55,866 nucleotides of DNA from Onchocerca volvulus. Its lineage: Eukaryota; Nematoda; Chromadorea; Rhabditida; Onchocercidae. The first letter of the stretch is position 1; the number at the start of each line of letters is the position of its first letter. The position numbers and the translations under genes were made by a program. The stretch is taken from assembly GCA_000499405.2 (NCBI GenBank), contig HG738154.1:1-55866 (forward strand), in the 5' to 3' direction. Shown piece after piece: positions 10,902 through 22,375 of the stretch. The notes below the pieces were generated by a model that saw nothing but the letters and a program-made list of their open reading frames with translations, had not been told where the DNA came from and made no database searches.

Positions 10902-13900
10902 CCGTAAAGTATTTCTAAAAAATGGCGCATGTGAACTTTTCGCACAAAAAGAAAACAACCTTGTTATGTTCCCCTTATCTTATTTAAATATTTGTAAAAT
11001 GTTGTAGACGGCGTACAACTGCATTTCATTAATTTTTGGATAAAATACATAGAAACGAATTAAAAATCCGAATAGTCTTAATGATATCTCTTCTCTAAAG
11101 ATATTGGAAATTTAAAATGAGAAAAAAGGAACCAAGTGTATAATTGAATCATTAAGATATTTTCAGATATGGTGCGTCGAGTTAAAGGCAAATTATGTTA
11201 ATTTCAGGATTTATTATCTAGCTCGAAAACTAATAGATCAAAATTTCGGGAAATATTTTGCAACTGTCAGTGTCAACAAAACAAGATGTTTTATTTTATT
11301 AGATGCAAGAATTATTGTTTGGATATCTAATACTTTCGAATTAAATCTAAAAAGCTTGAAGGTGAATGATATGAAGAAGTTAAGTTTGTTGTGAAAGTTT
11401 TTGCTTGTTTGGAGAAATTGGAGATTGATTGATTGTGTAAACGATTTTGTTATGACTATTTATTGCTGCTAATACTTACAATACAATTTATGGATGAAGA
11501 TGGAACAATCAGTAGCTTGAATATTTTGTTTTATAATAATAGAGGAATTTATTTGAGTTGGAAATTAATAAGATTTCATGAAGGATTGATATAGGACTAA
11601 CAGTAAAAAATAAGAAAGAGGAATTACAGGGCAAAATCGAGTTGAAGGTTCGGAGGATTTGTTATGGCAGATAACGTATCCTTCTATAGAAGAATTGTTT
11701 ACATATGTGAACCCTAATGCAATATACAAATACAACATATTCCAGCGCAGAGAGAATTTACGTGTTAACTAGTATCAAGGGATCGTGTTTTCTACTTGTT
11801 TACCAGAGTATGATTTACAACATGTTAGCATAGAGCAAAGGGAGTTTGTTTACTTCAAATCATCATAGCAAGCACAATTTACAATATGTTAATTACAATC
11901 AAAGTTTGAATAGATTGAAAATTTCTGTAATACAAAGATCTTTAATTATTTGATGCTTTTTTATTGAGAATATTTCGGTTATTTCTGACAAAGTAAGTAA
12001 ACATTCAGAATCATCTCATCCATTTGAAAGATACTACTGTTGGGACATCAACATCAGCAGTTACACAGCACTGAGACCATCGAAACTATAATTCGCTAAT
12101 CTGTGCCTAAGACGTAATTCCATTATCTCTGCTTTTCGTATTTTTCAATCTTTGCCCTTCTCAAATATAAGAAAAACAATTTTCTCCAAGAACGACTCTA
12201 TCGATTACATCGATGTACAAATTTGATTAATTTAAAGGGTACATTTCACTTTTTGTGAACATATACGCCTATGGTCAAATTTTACCTTAGAATTACTATT
12301 CCCTGTGCTATGTGCTAAATCAAAAAACCATTTAATTTCATCCTTAGGGTAGATAATATGAATGTAAGCCAATATATGAGAAATAGTTGAATTTAAAAGA
12401 TGAGGAAAAAGAATCAATCAATTAAGAAGGAAAAAAAAATCAATTAAGCACTGATATGCGAGGGAAAAATTCAAATGCTGGGTTCCTTTGCAAGTTGATG
12501 AACTTTAAGGACTAGTAATTGTTTTTGTGCACAGCTATTTCTCTTAAATATTTGCGGATAAATGGGAAATAACATGTCAGCCATTCCTTCTTACCCGATC
12601 TGGACTAGAAAGAATCTGTTTATACAAATTCATTCTAATAAAATAGAATGAATGATTACGGCTCAGGTTCACTCTTTATCTCTTGTAGTTACGATTATAA
12701 ATGCCAAAGATGCAAAAAACATCCCTCATAAACTTGACTGTCCATTCACGGATCGAATTCCAAAGTTGTTTGAGAATGAAGCAGGCAAGAATTATCAGTC
12801 ATTATCGCAAGGTATAGACATCGCAGACTGCCTCAGTTACGCCTTGTAATCAATAATGTATTGATATACTCATTTTCAAGCCTTTCATATTTGTTGTTTC
12901 TTTTATTTGTCAGAACAATCAAAATAAACACAAAAAGAACAAAGAAATTAATGTTAAGTGTCAAAACAAAACGAAAAAGTGAAAACAATTAACAAATATC
13001 ATACACGCATTTGAATTCATGTTTTGGGACAAGGGATTTATTATAATACATGACGCTCTGATGACAGTAAAAGTTATGAATATTCATAGAACCCGAAAAT
13101 TGGTTTTATCTACAATGTTCTATTTCAGTCAATTCTTAAAAGAAAGTTTTTTTAATAACATGCAAAAAAAACTAACTTACTCATCAAATCGAGGCTTACG
13201 GATAAACTTCGAATATTTGAAAGCTCTAAACTACCTGAAAATACTAGAATGTCTTAGGATAGCGACTGCTAATAATTAAGAAGGATAGAGATAGAAAGAA
13301 GTTTAAGAATTATAAAAGACAAGAAAAATACAAGTCAGGGAAGAGAGCAAAAAATAAGGAAAGCTGATAATTTCATTCTTTAGTTTTTCAGATTCTTTTG
13401 TATTTCTCTATTAAGATTTTCGGAAGGGATATTTATGCTGTCATTTTTCGGGACTCAACTCCAGCTTTTCTCGAACAAGCGTTCTTGTTGCAAGGTAATA
13501 TAAGAATTAAAGAAAGAAGTCAAAATTATCATCAAGTTTAGTTAAGTGATAACAAAAATAATGAAAAAAAAATTGATAAAAGAACTATGTAAAATAAGAA
13601 TAAGAGTACAGATTTTCGTACAATAAAATAATGTTAGAATACGATTGCCAAAAAGTGGAAATATACAAAGGGATTAAAGTGAACACGGAAGCGTAAATAT
13701 TTTGCACTCTTTAAACTAACATAATTCTAATATGGCCTGAATTCTGCGCTAATTTATTATCAAATATAATTTAAATTGCAAATTAAATTAAGTTTAAATT
13801 TAAATTCACGAGTAGATGAAATCTCTAAGATAATATTGTAACGTGATAACAGCACTTAGCAGTACTTCCTCCATCATCGAGCAAAGAAAAAGTGCTTATT

Positions 13901-14122
13901 AATGCAATCAAAAACTATCGAGAAGTGAACTGAAAGAAGAAAACAGAAAAAAAAGGTTGGCAAAGGTCTAGGCAACAAAGGCACTATAACAAAAAAAGAC
14001 CCGCTTCTGGTTAATCTTTGTATCCTTCTAACACAGTAACGTGACTGGAATGGTGTCGCAGTCAGATGTTATGTCCTGTTGGATCGAAGACTAATCTCGG
14101 GTATGATTTCACAAAATTGAAG
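10902..14122. other. Intergenic region between solo LTR and polo kinase gene
   Basis: No gene is supported. Small open frames at 12652-12849 and 13019-13279 have no recognisable domain and are not flanked by exon partners. The DNA is AT-rich, with an AT-only inverted stretch near 13755-13805. The 3' UTR of the minus-strand kinase gene presumably extends below 14123. Confidence 0.5.
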
Positions 14123-17100
14123 CTAGCACTGGGTGGCAAAGCAAGTTCGTGGTAATAATGCTTTTTCGCCTTCCAGAAGCTGACAAGCCTTTTGCAGCAG
14201 TTGCTGAACTTTTTGACACTTTGGGCGAATGGGTGTTGAAGCACAAGGAAGCAGTTGGTACATATGGAAACCGACGCATCGGTCAATCATTGTGAGTAGT
14301 AAACGACCATATTCATCTCGGCTAATAACCAATTTTTCGTGTGATTCTAGAAAGTTAATCTGGAAAAAATATTTTTTTATGTTATAATCAAAAATTATGA
14401 CACAATACAAGTCTAGCTGTGAAGAGTCATAAAATATAGATTTATAACAATTTCACGATCATCATGAGTAGTAAATGGCCATATTCATCCCGGATAATAA
14501 TCAATTTCAATGTTATATTTTTCGTGAGATTAACTTTCATTTATGATTAAGCTGAACAATAGGAATAAACAGGAGAACCCAAGTTAAAACACTATCATTC
14601 TTATAAAGAGATTTCATCCCTTATATAAGCATTACTGCCTAATTCAGGTAGACAGGATCAACATAAATAATGCAGAATAAGGCTTAAGTTTTTCTTTTCT
14701 TTTTTTTTTTTTTTTTTAAACTTATGTATTATCTGCAAATGTTAAGTCAACTGCACAATAATACCAAAGTTATAAAAATTTTGACAGATATTACAAATGC
14801 AACTATTTCCTAAATAAATTAGATTACCTGAATAGTTCCCAAAGCGAGAAACATCAATAATACTCCACTACGTCGTTTTTGATAGACTAAAGCATCTAGT
14901 TGTTGGCGAACAGTGCTGTGCTCATATACTGGTTGAAGCTCTTTATCCATATAATTACTAAAAAATATGTAAACGAATATTTTTCTCATACAGCAGTTAA
15001 AAACCGAAATAAGGCAAGAGATGAAATGAAAAAAAGCGAATGGGGCGAAACCACTAATTTAAGGGAAAACATTTCTATTAATTAGCGATATATTTAGATC
15101 TTCTGATATAGCAAAATCTCATATTTTATATACAGTTATTCCAATAAAATTTCCAACGAATTTTTTGAACAAAACTCTCTAAATAATTCTATAAGTTAGT
15201 TTTATAGAAAAGAATGAAAAATGACAATAATGCAACCTGAAAAGCTCCACTACATGGATTTTTTTCGCCAATCGTTAATCACTAATAGTGTCCAGAGTAG
15301 TCCATTCCAAGAAAGTCCAAGGATCTTGATCTATGTCAGATATCATTAAATATCGCCCAGCTTCTTTTTCTGCAGACCTTAAAAAGTTCAAAGCAATTAA
15401 AATGCAACAATAAAATAGCAATTTCGTCCACACAAATTTTACCACGAGCATCATACATAAAAAGATGATCATCAAGTGAAACATGCAATAAATGACTTTA
15501 CAAACATTAATGATTACATTTGATTTGAAAAAGAAATTCAATTTAATCATAGGAATATGCCTGCGAGAAATAGAAGAATTGTCGACAAACAAAGTGCAAT
15601 GAGTACCATCGCTGAGAACACAGCCAAAACCATATTTATTAGTATAATCCACCCATTTACTCACCACATTTAATTGAAAATCAAGCGGACGAAGTGCTTC
15701 ATCTGATACTAAAACATAATTAGTTATAATAAAAAAAATCGACATTTATTATGAGTCCGCGCTAAATCAAACCATGTATGTGAAACTTTTAAAGATGATA
15801 TCAAGAACTTTTTTTCATAAAGTTTATATAAAAGCAACTCTAGATCAAGTAAAACAGAAACTGAATGAATAAATCCAGCCATCTGCGACAAAAAAATTTT
15901 TTTTGAACAATGTAGTATTTGGAAAATAATTACGACATTACCAGCATAATAACCAAGTAGTAATTGTTTGTACAAAGTTTTACAGTCAGAGATTGATCGT
16001 GGCCGAGCATTCAAGCCACCTTCGGAGCCAATTCCAGAATCACTAATACTGCAACCTTCTCCAAAACCCTTTAATTCCGGAAACTGAATTAAAAACATGT
16101 ATGCTGGCAAATATGAATTGAATAAGAGATGCAAAAAGAGAATTTGCTCGATAAAAGTCATAACTGATGTTTTTTTGCAATGGTATTGAACTTTATACAA
16201 AAAATTAAAAAACAAAAGTACTGAAATATCACTGCTAGGAAAATACTGAATTATCATACATAATAAACATAAGCTCAAAAATGGAGAGAAACATACTTGA
16301 TAAAAGTTTACCGCCTTAGACAATTGAAATATATTATTTTCTTTCATTTTTACTGAATATGATTCTTTTATCCTAAAATATTCCTATTCATTTGAAAAAG
16401 GAAAGCGACTAAGCGATCAAAGCATTTAAAAGTCCCTGCCAACCGAAGAAATGAACTCTTTTATTGAAACAGATAAAAGTCGTTTCACAGGAAAACATTT
16501 TTTATCGCAAGAATATTGTAAATATTTGTCTGTAGTGTTAACTCTAGCACCACGCATGTATTGGAATTCAAAAAATCTGATATCTATTAAGATGATTTTT
16601 ATTGCCAATCAAAATTCCTATTTTGTCTCATTCTCACAAATTTATCAAAATAAAAAACAGTCTGTCCCTTTAGTTATATTAAGATAGATAAAAGGTAATT
16701 TCGTATCAATTAGAAAGCAAAACTAAAACCTGAACGAACTACTGTCAATGGCATTTGTTTGTTTGTTTGTTTTTTTTTTTGATTTTTAAGATTAGCAACC
16801 AACCCCAAATTATCTTTGTTGCCAAGGTACGGATGACACTTAACAGCATCTATTTTTATTCGAACCTTCATATCCGGAATGAGCAACCTGAAAAGGATGC
16901 ACTGTATTTTAGTTTGATCATCTTGGAAACAGATCCAATAATTTCTTTTTTTCACTAACACCATCAAAAATGTGAGTAACCTATTAAATGTCAAGGAAAA
17001 AATGAACTGAACAAGTACTAATAAATCAAATAAGTTACCTCAATATATACATATCACTTACTTTGAAATGAGATCCTCGGCAGAAATGCAGATTTTCGGT

Positions 17101-19835
17101 TTAAGCGGAAACGAATAATCACATGATGTTATTTTAGCATAAGTCTTTTCTAATGTGTCAGCTTCAAATGGTGGCTTACCGATCAACATGCAATACAGTA
17201 TACAACCAATGGACCACGCTTCTGATTCTTTTGAATGACCTTCCCGCTTAAGTACCTATAAAACTTGTCGTTTTTTCATTCATTTTATTTTAATTTTATG
17301 GAAATTATAAATTTTCATAGATTTAATAGAAGCTTATGTATTAAAAAATTAAGAAAATATGTCTCACTGCTGCATTAGCAATATCATCAACAAAAATGAT
17401 GTGATCCTAAAGGCCAATTAAGGAAAATGATGCGACCTAAAGACTTACTTAAGGAATATAAACGCTTCCACTTCTTAAATAACTATAGCAAAGTTGACCA
17501 AAAAGTAGGATAAATAATTATCCTATTGAAGTCCTCAATCACAACAGCATTGTTGTTAATGCTGCGTAACTCGTGAAAGACGTCTTCATTCTTCCCTATC
17601 ACTGTGACATTTAATTTCGATAATAATTTTGGAAAAAATATTGGAAAAATTTGATGGGATTCTCTAGACTTAAAGAAAAAAACAAGATAAGAATGCGTCT
17701 CAAGCTCATTCACTGTTACATAAAAAAAAAAAAAAAAAAAAAAATAGAATTGATCGACGACATAAGAAGTAGAAGAATATAGGTGACAAATGCAGCAAAA
17801 AAAGAAATAAATGGGATAGAAGGGTAAATCTTTCTGAGAAAATGATATTTCTGATAAATTTTAAAAATAGATGGAAGGAGAAGAAAAGGAAAGAAGGGAA
17901 ATGATAGCTTTTTTTTTTTATTTTTTTTTTAGATTTTAAAAATTTATGAAAATTATGTTAAGAATGAACAAAACGAGATGCTCACCTGCGGCGAAAGATA
18001 ATTTGGTGTTCCGCAAACATTTAGCGAATAGTACGGCAAATCGTTTAATTTTAAAGCCAGTCCGAAATCTGCTAGTTTCACCTGCAATTTCAATTTCTGC
18101 AAAAATCTAAGATTTTAAATAAGCAAGAAATTTCATGTAGGAAGAAAAAGAGGGATACAAAGAAATGTGTGACCCAATTTCTAGATAAAAATTTAAAAAA
18201 TGAGATTTCCGAAAAGTAAAAGTTCTCACTACCAGTTGAATAATTCCTATAATCAGTTCGTGGATGTATGATTAAAAGTTGCATTCAGGTTAACGCAGAA
18301 TGTTGATGAATCAACCAATATTTTTCTACAAATTGATGACAAGCTAAATGATGTTTTTTGAAAGATCTATCGGAAAAATAGTATTTAAGTCAACAATTGA
18401 TAAAATGATAGGCACATATTAAAATTACCTGATCGTTACTGCTAAGCAGAACATTACCAGGTTTCAGATCACGATGCAAAATGCCAACTTGTTCATGTAG
18501 ATATATGACAGCATCAACAATTTGTAGTAAATACATTCGAGCACTGATATCTCTCAGTCGTCCTCCTGATAGAAAAAAAAAGAGAAATTTATAATAGAAG
18601 TTGTAAGGAAAAGAAAAAAAGGAAAGACATAAAAAATAAATGTGTCTATCTGTTTGAATAAATAATGGGGTTAATCGAATGGCTCAAATTTGGTGACCTC
18701 TCACTACTACGTCATTAGTGATATTAACCTAAGAATTATAGGTTAGAAACTTCTACAGATAACGAACTCCTGATGGAAGAACCTCGAAATACTGCAAAAA
18801 TCTACTCTCAGCATCATGATAATCTAATTAGGACCTTTTTTCTTTTTTTTTTTTTTTGTTCATACTCCTTTATATTTTGGATACTTAAAAGACCAAATAT
18901 ATCATAAATATCTGAAAAAATTCGTATAATAACTTTTTTCATATCACGATAAAAATAAATTGACCCAAGGTTTTTGAACTTTCGACAGAACAGTAAACTA
19001 AAATAGATGTTAATGACAGTAAATCGTACCCTATTATTTTAAAAAGATGTCAAAAAAGACAACAAACCAGGCGCATTTTGGATGCGATAAAGTAGCGTTC
19101 CGTTATGACAAAGTTCAAGAACCATATAGACATTGATATTATCTTCAAAACAGTTCAAAAATTTGACCACATTTGGATGATTCAATGACTGGTGGATTGC
19201 TATCTCTTTGCGCATCTTTTCCAGCTGTGAATGTCTGGTGAGACGACTTCTTGGAACGATTTTCAGTGCCACTTCCATTGTAGATGAAGAATCCTTTGCT
19301 GCATAACAACGCGCAAAACCTCCCTCAAACGGTGCAAATCACTTTTTTGCTTTTTTTTTTTATTTCATAAAATTAAGTTTTCCATCCTGTCAGATGCTTC
19401 AGCTAACAACAATAATCGAAAATTAATGGTAGAGAATTATATGAAGCAAAAAGACTTTTTTTTTTTTAGAAAAAGCAAAAATAATAAACGTAGTATAAGT
19501 AATGAGTAAAGAGATATATTTCTTAAGATACAAATATCAAATGACAGATTATGATTTGATGATAATAAAGACAGAAGTAGTAAATAGAATCGACAATAGG
19601 AGAAAAGAATTCTAACAACATAAATTTTTTTCTTAAGGCATCACTTTCATCGACGAATATGGAAAGAAAATTACCTTACCTTACCAAGATAAAGTGTTGG
19701 TGTATAGTGACGAAAATTATGTGGCTCATATAGAATATCTGGCAAAATTTCTGGAGTTGCTTCATCATCCGAATGTTCGTTACTATCATTACCATTAGAA
19801 GTACAAGGACTTAACTGTTCCAACTCTGGTGCCAT
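14123..19835 (-). CDS. Polo-like kinase with atypical activation segment, 12 exons
   Basis: Ser/Thr kinase of the polo family, which controls mitosis and related cell-cycle steps. Exons (minus, 5' to 3'): 19680-19835, 19068-19323, 18429-18565, 17986-18081, 17062-17255, 16743-16887, 15942-16083, 15591-15708, 15443-15495, 15237-15369, 14828-14957, 14123-14359; about 598 codons. The kinase domain has the glycine loop GKGGFARC, VALKIV lysine, HRDLKPGN (about 168) and DFG (about 188). The polo boxes keep VSKWVDY (Trp pincer) and the ESHEKL His-x-Lys pair that in PLK1 bind phosphopeptides. Odd points: APE is SPQ, the Thr equivalent to PLK1 T210 is Asn, DVW is EAW, and exon 6 codes through a TTTG/poly-T repeat. 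The best model has an in-frame TAA at 15275-15277, and the exon 8/9 junction is unresolved. Which polo paralogue this is cannot be told. A TTTCAG site four bases upstream of the ATG suggests trans-splicing. Confidence 0.85.
14455..14545 (-). pseudogene. Duplicated fragment of the last polo kinase exon
   Basis: In the intron before the last exon lies a diverged second copy of the exon segment at about 14284-14350. Both copies read, on the minus strand, RDEYGRLLL-like or RDEYGHLLL-like peptide, and the DNA shares blocks such as GAGTAGTAAA and CCATATTCATC. The upstream reading breaks down outside this stretch and no splice sites frame it. It is best seen as a decayed partial exon duplication; use as an alternative exon is less likely. 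Confidence 0.6.
16743..16775 (-). repeat. TTTG/poly-T simple repeat inside a coding exon
   Basis: GTTT units and a run of T on the plus strand are read on the minus strand as a Lys/Gln/Asn/Thr-rich stretch (KKKQTNKQ) in the linker between the kinase domain and the polo boxes. Length changes here would shift the frame unless they are multiples of three. Confidence 0.6.
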
Positions 19836-19838
19836 ACA

Positions 19839-19851
19839 CTGAAATTAAAAA
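19839..19851 (-). promoter_or_regulatory. Candidate trans-splice acceptor for polo kinase
   Basis: On the minus strand TTTTTAATTTCAG is followed by only three bases and the start codon at 19835. A strong acceptor this close to the ATG, with no upstream coding exon, is the usual layout of an SL trans-splice site. A cis-spliced 5' UTR exon is the alternative. Confidence 0.5.
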
Positions 19852-21536
19852 GAATAGGTTGAACATTACAAAACAAACCTGCAATGATATTTTAAAAAGG
19901 CAGATATAATTTACAATAATTGATTGAACGGAATGATCGATTCTGTGATACTATTAACGTATTCACAAAAAAGAGCGATGAAAAAAAGCTATAACCGAGC
20001 AATAATTAGGCAATAAATCGATGAAGCATAACAAAGTCATCCTATATGTTTCCTACAATGCTACTACCATGTTTTTAGATTTACAAGGCGAAGAAGAATG
20101 ACCAGTTTTTTAATATTTACCTGACCAGCAAAATAGCAGCATTTATTTCATCTTTATTACGTCCTCTCTATCTTTTCTTTACTTTAATGATGATAACATC
20201 AGTGGTAATTGATGTTATGTCAGATCAAAATTGCCATTTATGAGATCAGTAGGAATATAATAGTAGCTATTTAAGTATGGCTTGAAGTAAAATCAGACAA
20301 TAAAAAAAGTCTGACAATCAAAAAAGAAAAAAGTAAACCATCGATAAAATATAGATCAATAATAGTTAGCCTAATGTCATAAAACGTCAATCAGGGAGTA
20401 TCGAGTAAAATTAGGCTTAATTCTGTTTATCCCCTTCTGATTTCTCTTAATTAATTCGATCTAATTCATCTAAGCTATTACTTAATTTCAATAACCTTTT
20501 TACAATCTTTTTATCATTGGATCAAAATATGCTGCAAGAATGATAAATGAAGAATGAAATTATCACTGACGAAGTTTAAAAGAGATGAAAAAGAACTGAA
20601 TTCTTCTTATAAGAGGGAAAAAAAACTCAAATATTTATTAATTAAAGTTGCAATGTCTTCTGAAACGACCCTTCGATGTAGCTGATGTTTATACGGAAAG
20701 AACAAGAGATCCTTCAGGAAAAGAATCAAATTTTAAACTGACATGGTATCAGTTTTGGGTGATTATAGCAAAATGAATTCTCCATGTTATTCTTTTGTCT
20801 TTTAGGTTTAATTTTATTGGATGAATTGCTTGGAGATCATGTTGCATGATACGATATACGATGTAACACAACTTTGCATGACACAATGCAAGACAGAATC
20901 TTCACGTGCAACATGAAACAACACTTCATGACAGGCTGCACGAGGAAATAACAACATGCAAAACGACGCAATCCCAAATGAGGCAATATGTAACGCAGTC
21001 CAAACAACGTGCTTCGTGATCCAATCTACGTGACAGAAATTGAAATGCCTCGTGATATTTACGAAAATACGTGCTATTTAAAAGCGTTGATGGCGATTAA
21101 TGCCTTAAAAGGACTGATTGGACATGTCGCATACAAAGCAAGGAAGTGTCACGTTATTTCAAATGTGTCTGCATGGGTAGACGTCATCGAGAGGAATCAC
21201 AAGCGAGGTTGGCAGTGTACAGTTTTTGCATGATATCAAACATGAATGCAAAGAAAAGTGTCCCTAAATTGAATTATCGGTATGTCTGGAAAAGTATACT
21301 TAGTTATGTAATCCTAGGCATAAGTTTAAAAATGCTTGAGATGTTACGTAATGATGTGCATGTTAATTGTAAAATGTTAATGCCTTCATGGAGAGAAAGT
21401 CATAGAAAAAGATGAATTCATTCATTCCAATTTTTTTTCCCGATTTTTCTCAATTTAGTTCATCAATGGCAATTTAGAAATGAAATATTTGGAGAGAGTG
21501 ATGAAATCCAAGGAAAGTAGAGAAAGAAAAATCGTG

Positions 21537-21821
21537 TTTTTTTTTTTTTTTTTTTTTTTATGATCATGCTGAGGATAATGAACAAAGACAGAGAAAACTG
21601 TTAGATTAGAAAAGTGTATAGTTTGTAAAGACAGAGGGCAGAGGTCACCGGATATCCAGCTCGTGATTGTTCGCTTGACTAATCATTATAACATAGATAA
21701 TTAGTGACACATAGAAATAATGGTAATGATTAATTAGCTACAAAGATGTAAAATGATGATAATGATAATGATTTTAATGATAGAAAATCTTGCTAATTCC
21801 CAAGCCTTACACTGAGTCTTG

Positions 21822-21852
<31 letters not shown>
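21537..21852. repeat. Homopolymer runs: poly-T then poly-A
   Basis: About 23 T at 21537-21559 and about 31 A at 21822-21852 flank roughly 260 bp that includes an ATGATAATG-type low-complexity stretch. The runs face each other in inverted sense and could form a long T/A stem. Assembly length here may be unreliable. Confidence 0.7.
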
Positions 21853-21855
<3 letters not shown>

Positions 21856-22312
21856 GGGCTTATGACATCTGTGAATCTTGTGATTAATGGATGATAGCAT
21901 TAATCATTCATGATTTTTCCTTTTTTTTTTTCTTATATTTTCTCTTTTAATTTTCCATTCCTGTTTGCTCAAGGAAAAAGAAAAAAATGTCAAATTGAAA
22001 TTTGATCGTATCAATTGAATTTCAAAATTCCAAGCTAAACTTTCGGAAGCAATACGAAAATGGTAAAATCAGTGGAAAAGCTCCTGAAAAACGAAGCATC
22101 GAATGGGGCAATGAAGATGAAAAGATTACACAATCATCTGAGGATGATACTCGCCATTTACGATCAAAATTTAACGTTTCGGAAATTAATTAACAATTTG
22201 TACGTACAATCTCTATGAATTCAGTTGAATGTTTGATGCTGATATCATGAATTACTACCGTATTTACCAGCACTGAACAATATGTTTCACAAAATAACTG
22301 GTTAATGTTGTA

Positions 22313-22375
22313 AGATGATAATGATAATGATATTAATGATGATGCTGATGACTTTAATGGTAATGATGATGATAA
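22313..22375. repeat. Imperfect GAT/AAT trinucleotide repeat
   Basis: Imperfect tandem GATAATGAT units, similar in motif to those at about 21745-21780 and 45702-45778. Confidence 0.75.

Noticed and set aside
12180..12225. Segment resembling TTCTCCAAGAATGA in the tail of the SL1-linked sequence (near 10203)
   Set aside because: Only about 18 of 22 bases agree and similarity does not extend, so a repeat cannot be claimed.
12652..12849. Open frame of 65 codons on the plus strand
   Set aside because: No domain, signal peptide or matching exon next to it; length is expected by chance.
15724..16347. Minus-strand 207-codon frame as one exon of the polo kinase
   Set aside because: Only the part at 15942-16083 is needed to join the neighbouring exons in phase; the rest is hydrophobic intron translation and removal restores a polo-box match.
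22002..22193. Hydrophilic 63-codon open frame in the intergenic region
   Set aside because: Looks protein-like, but no splice partners, no homology and adjacent to low-complexity sequence.
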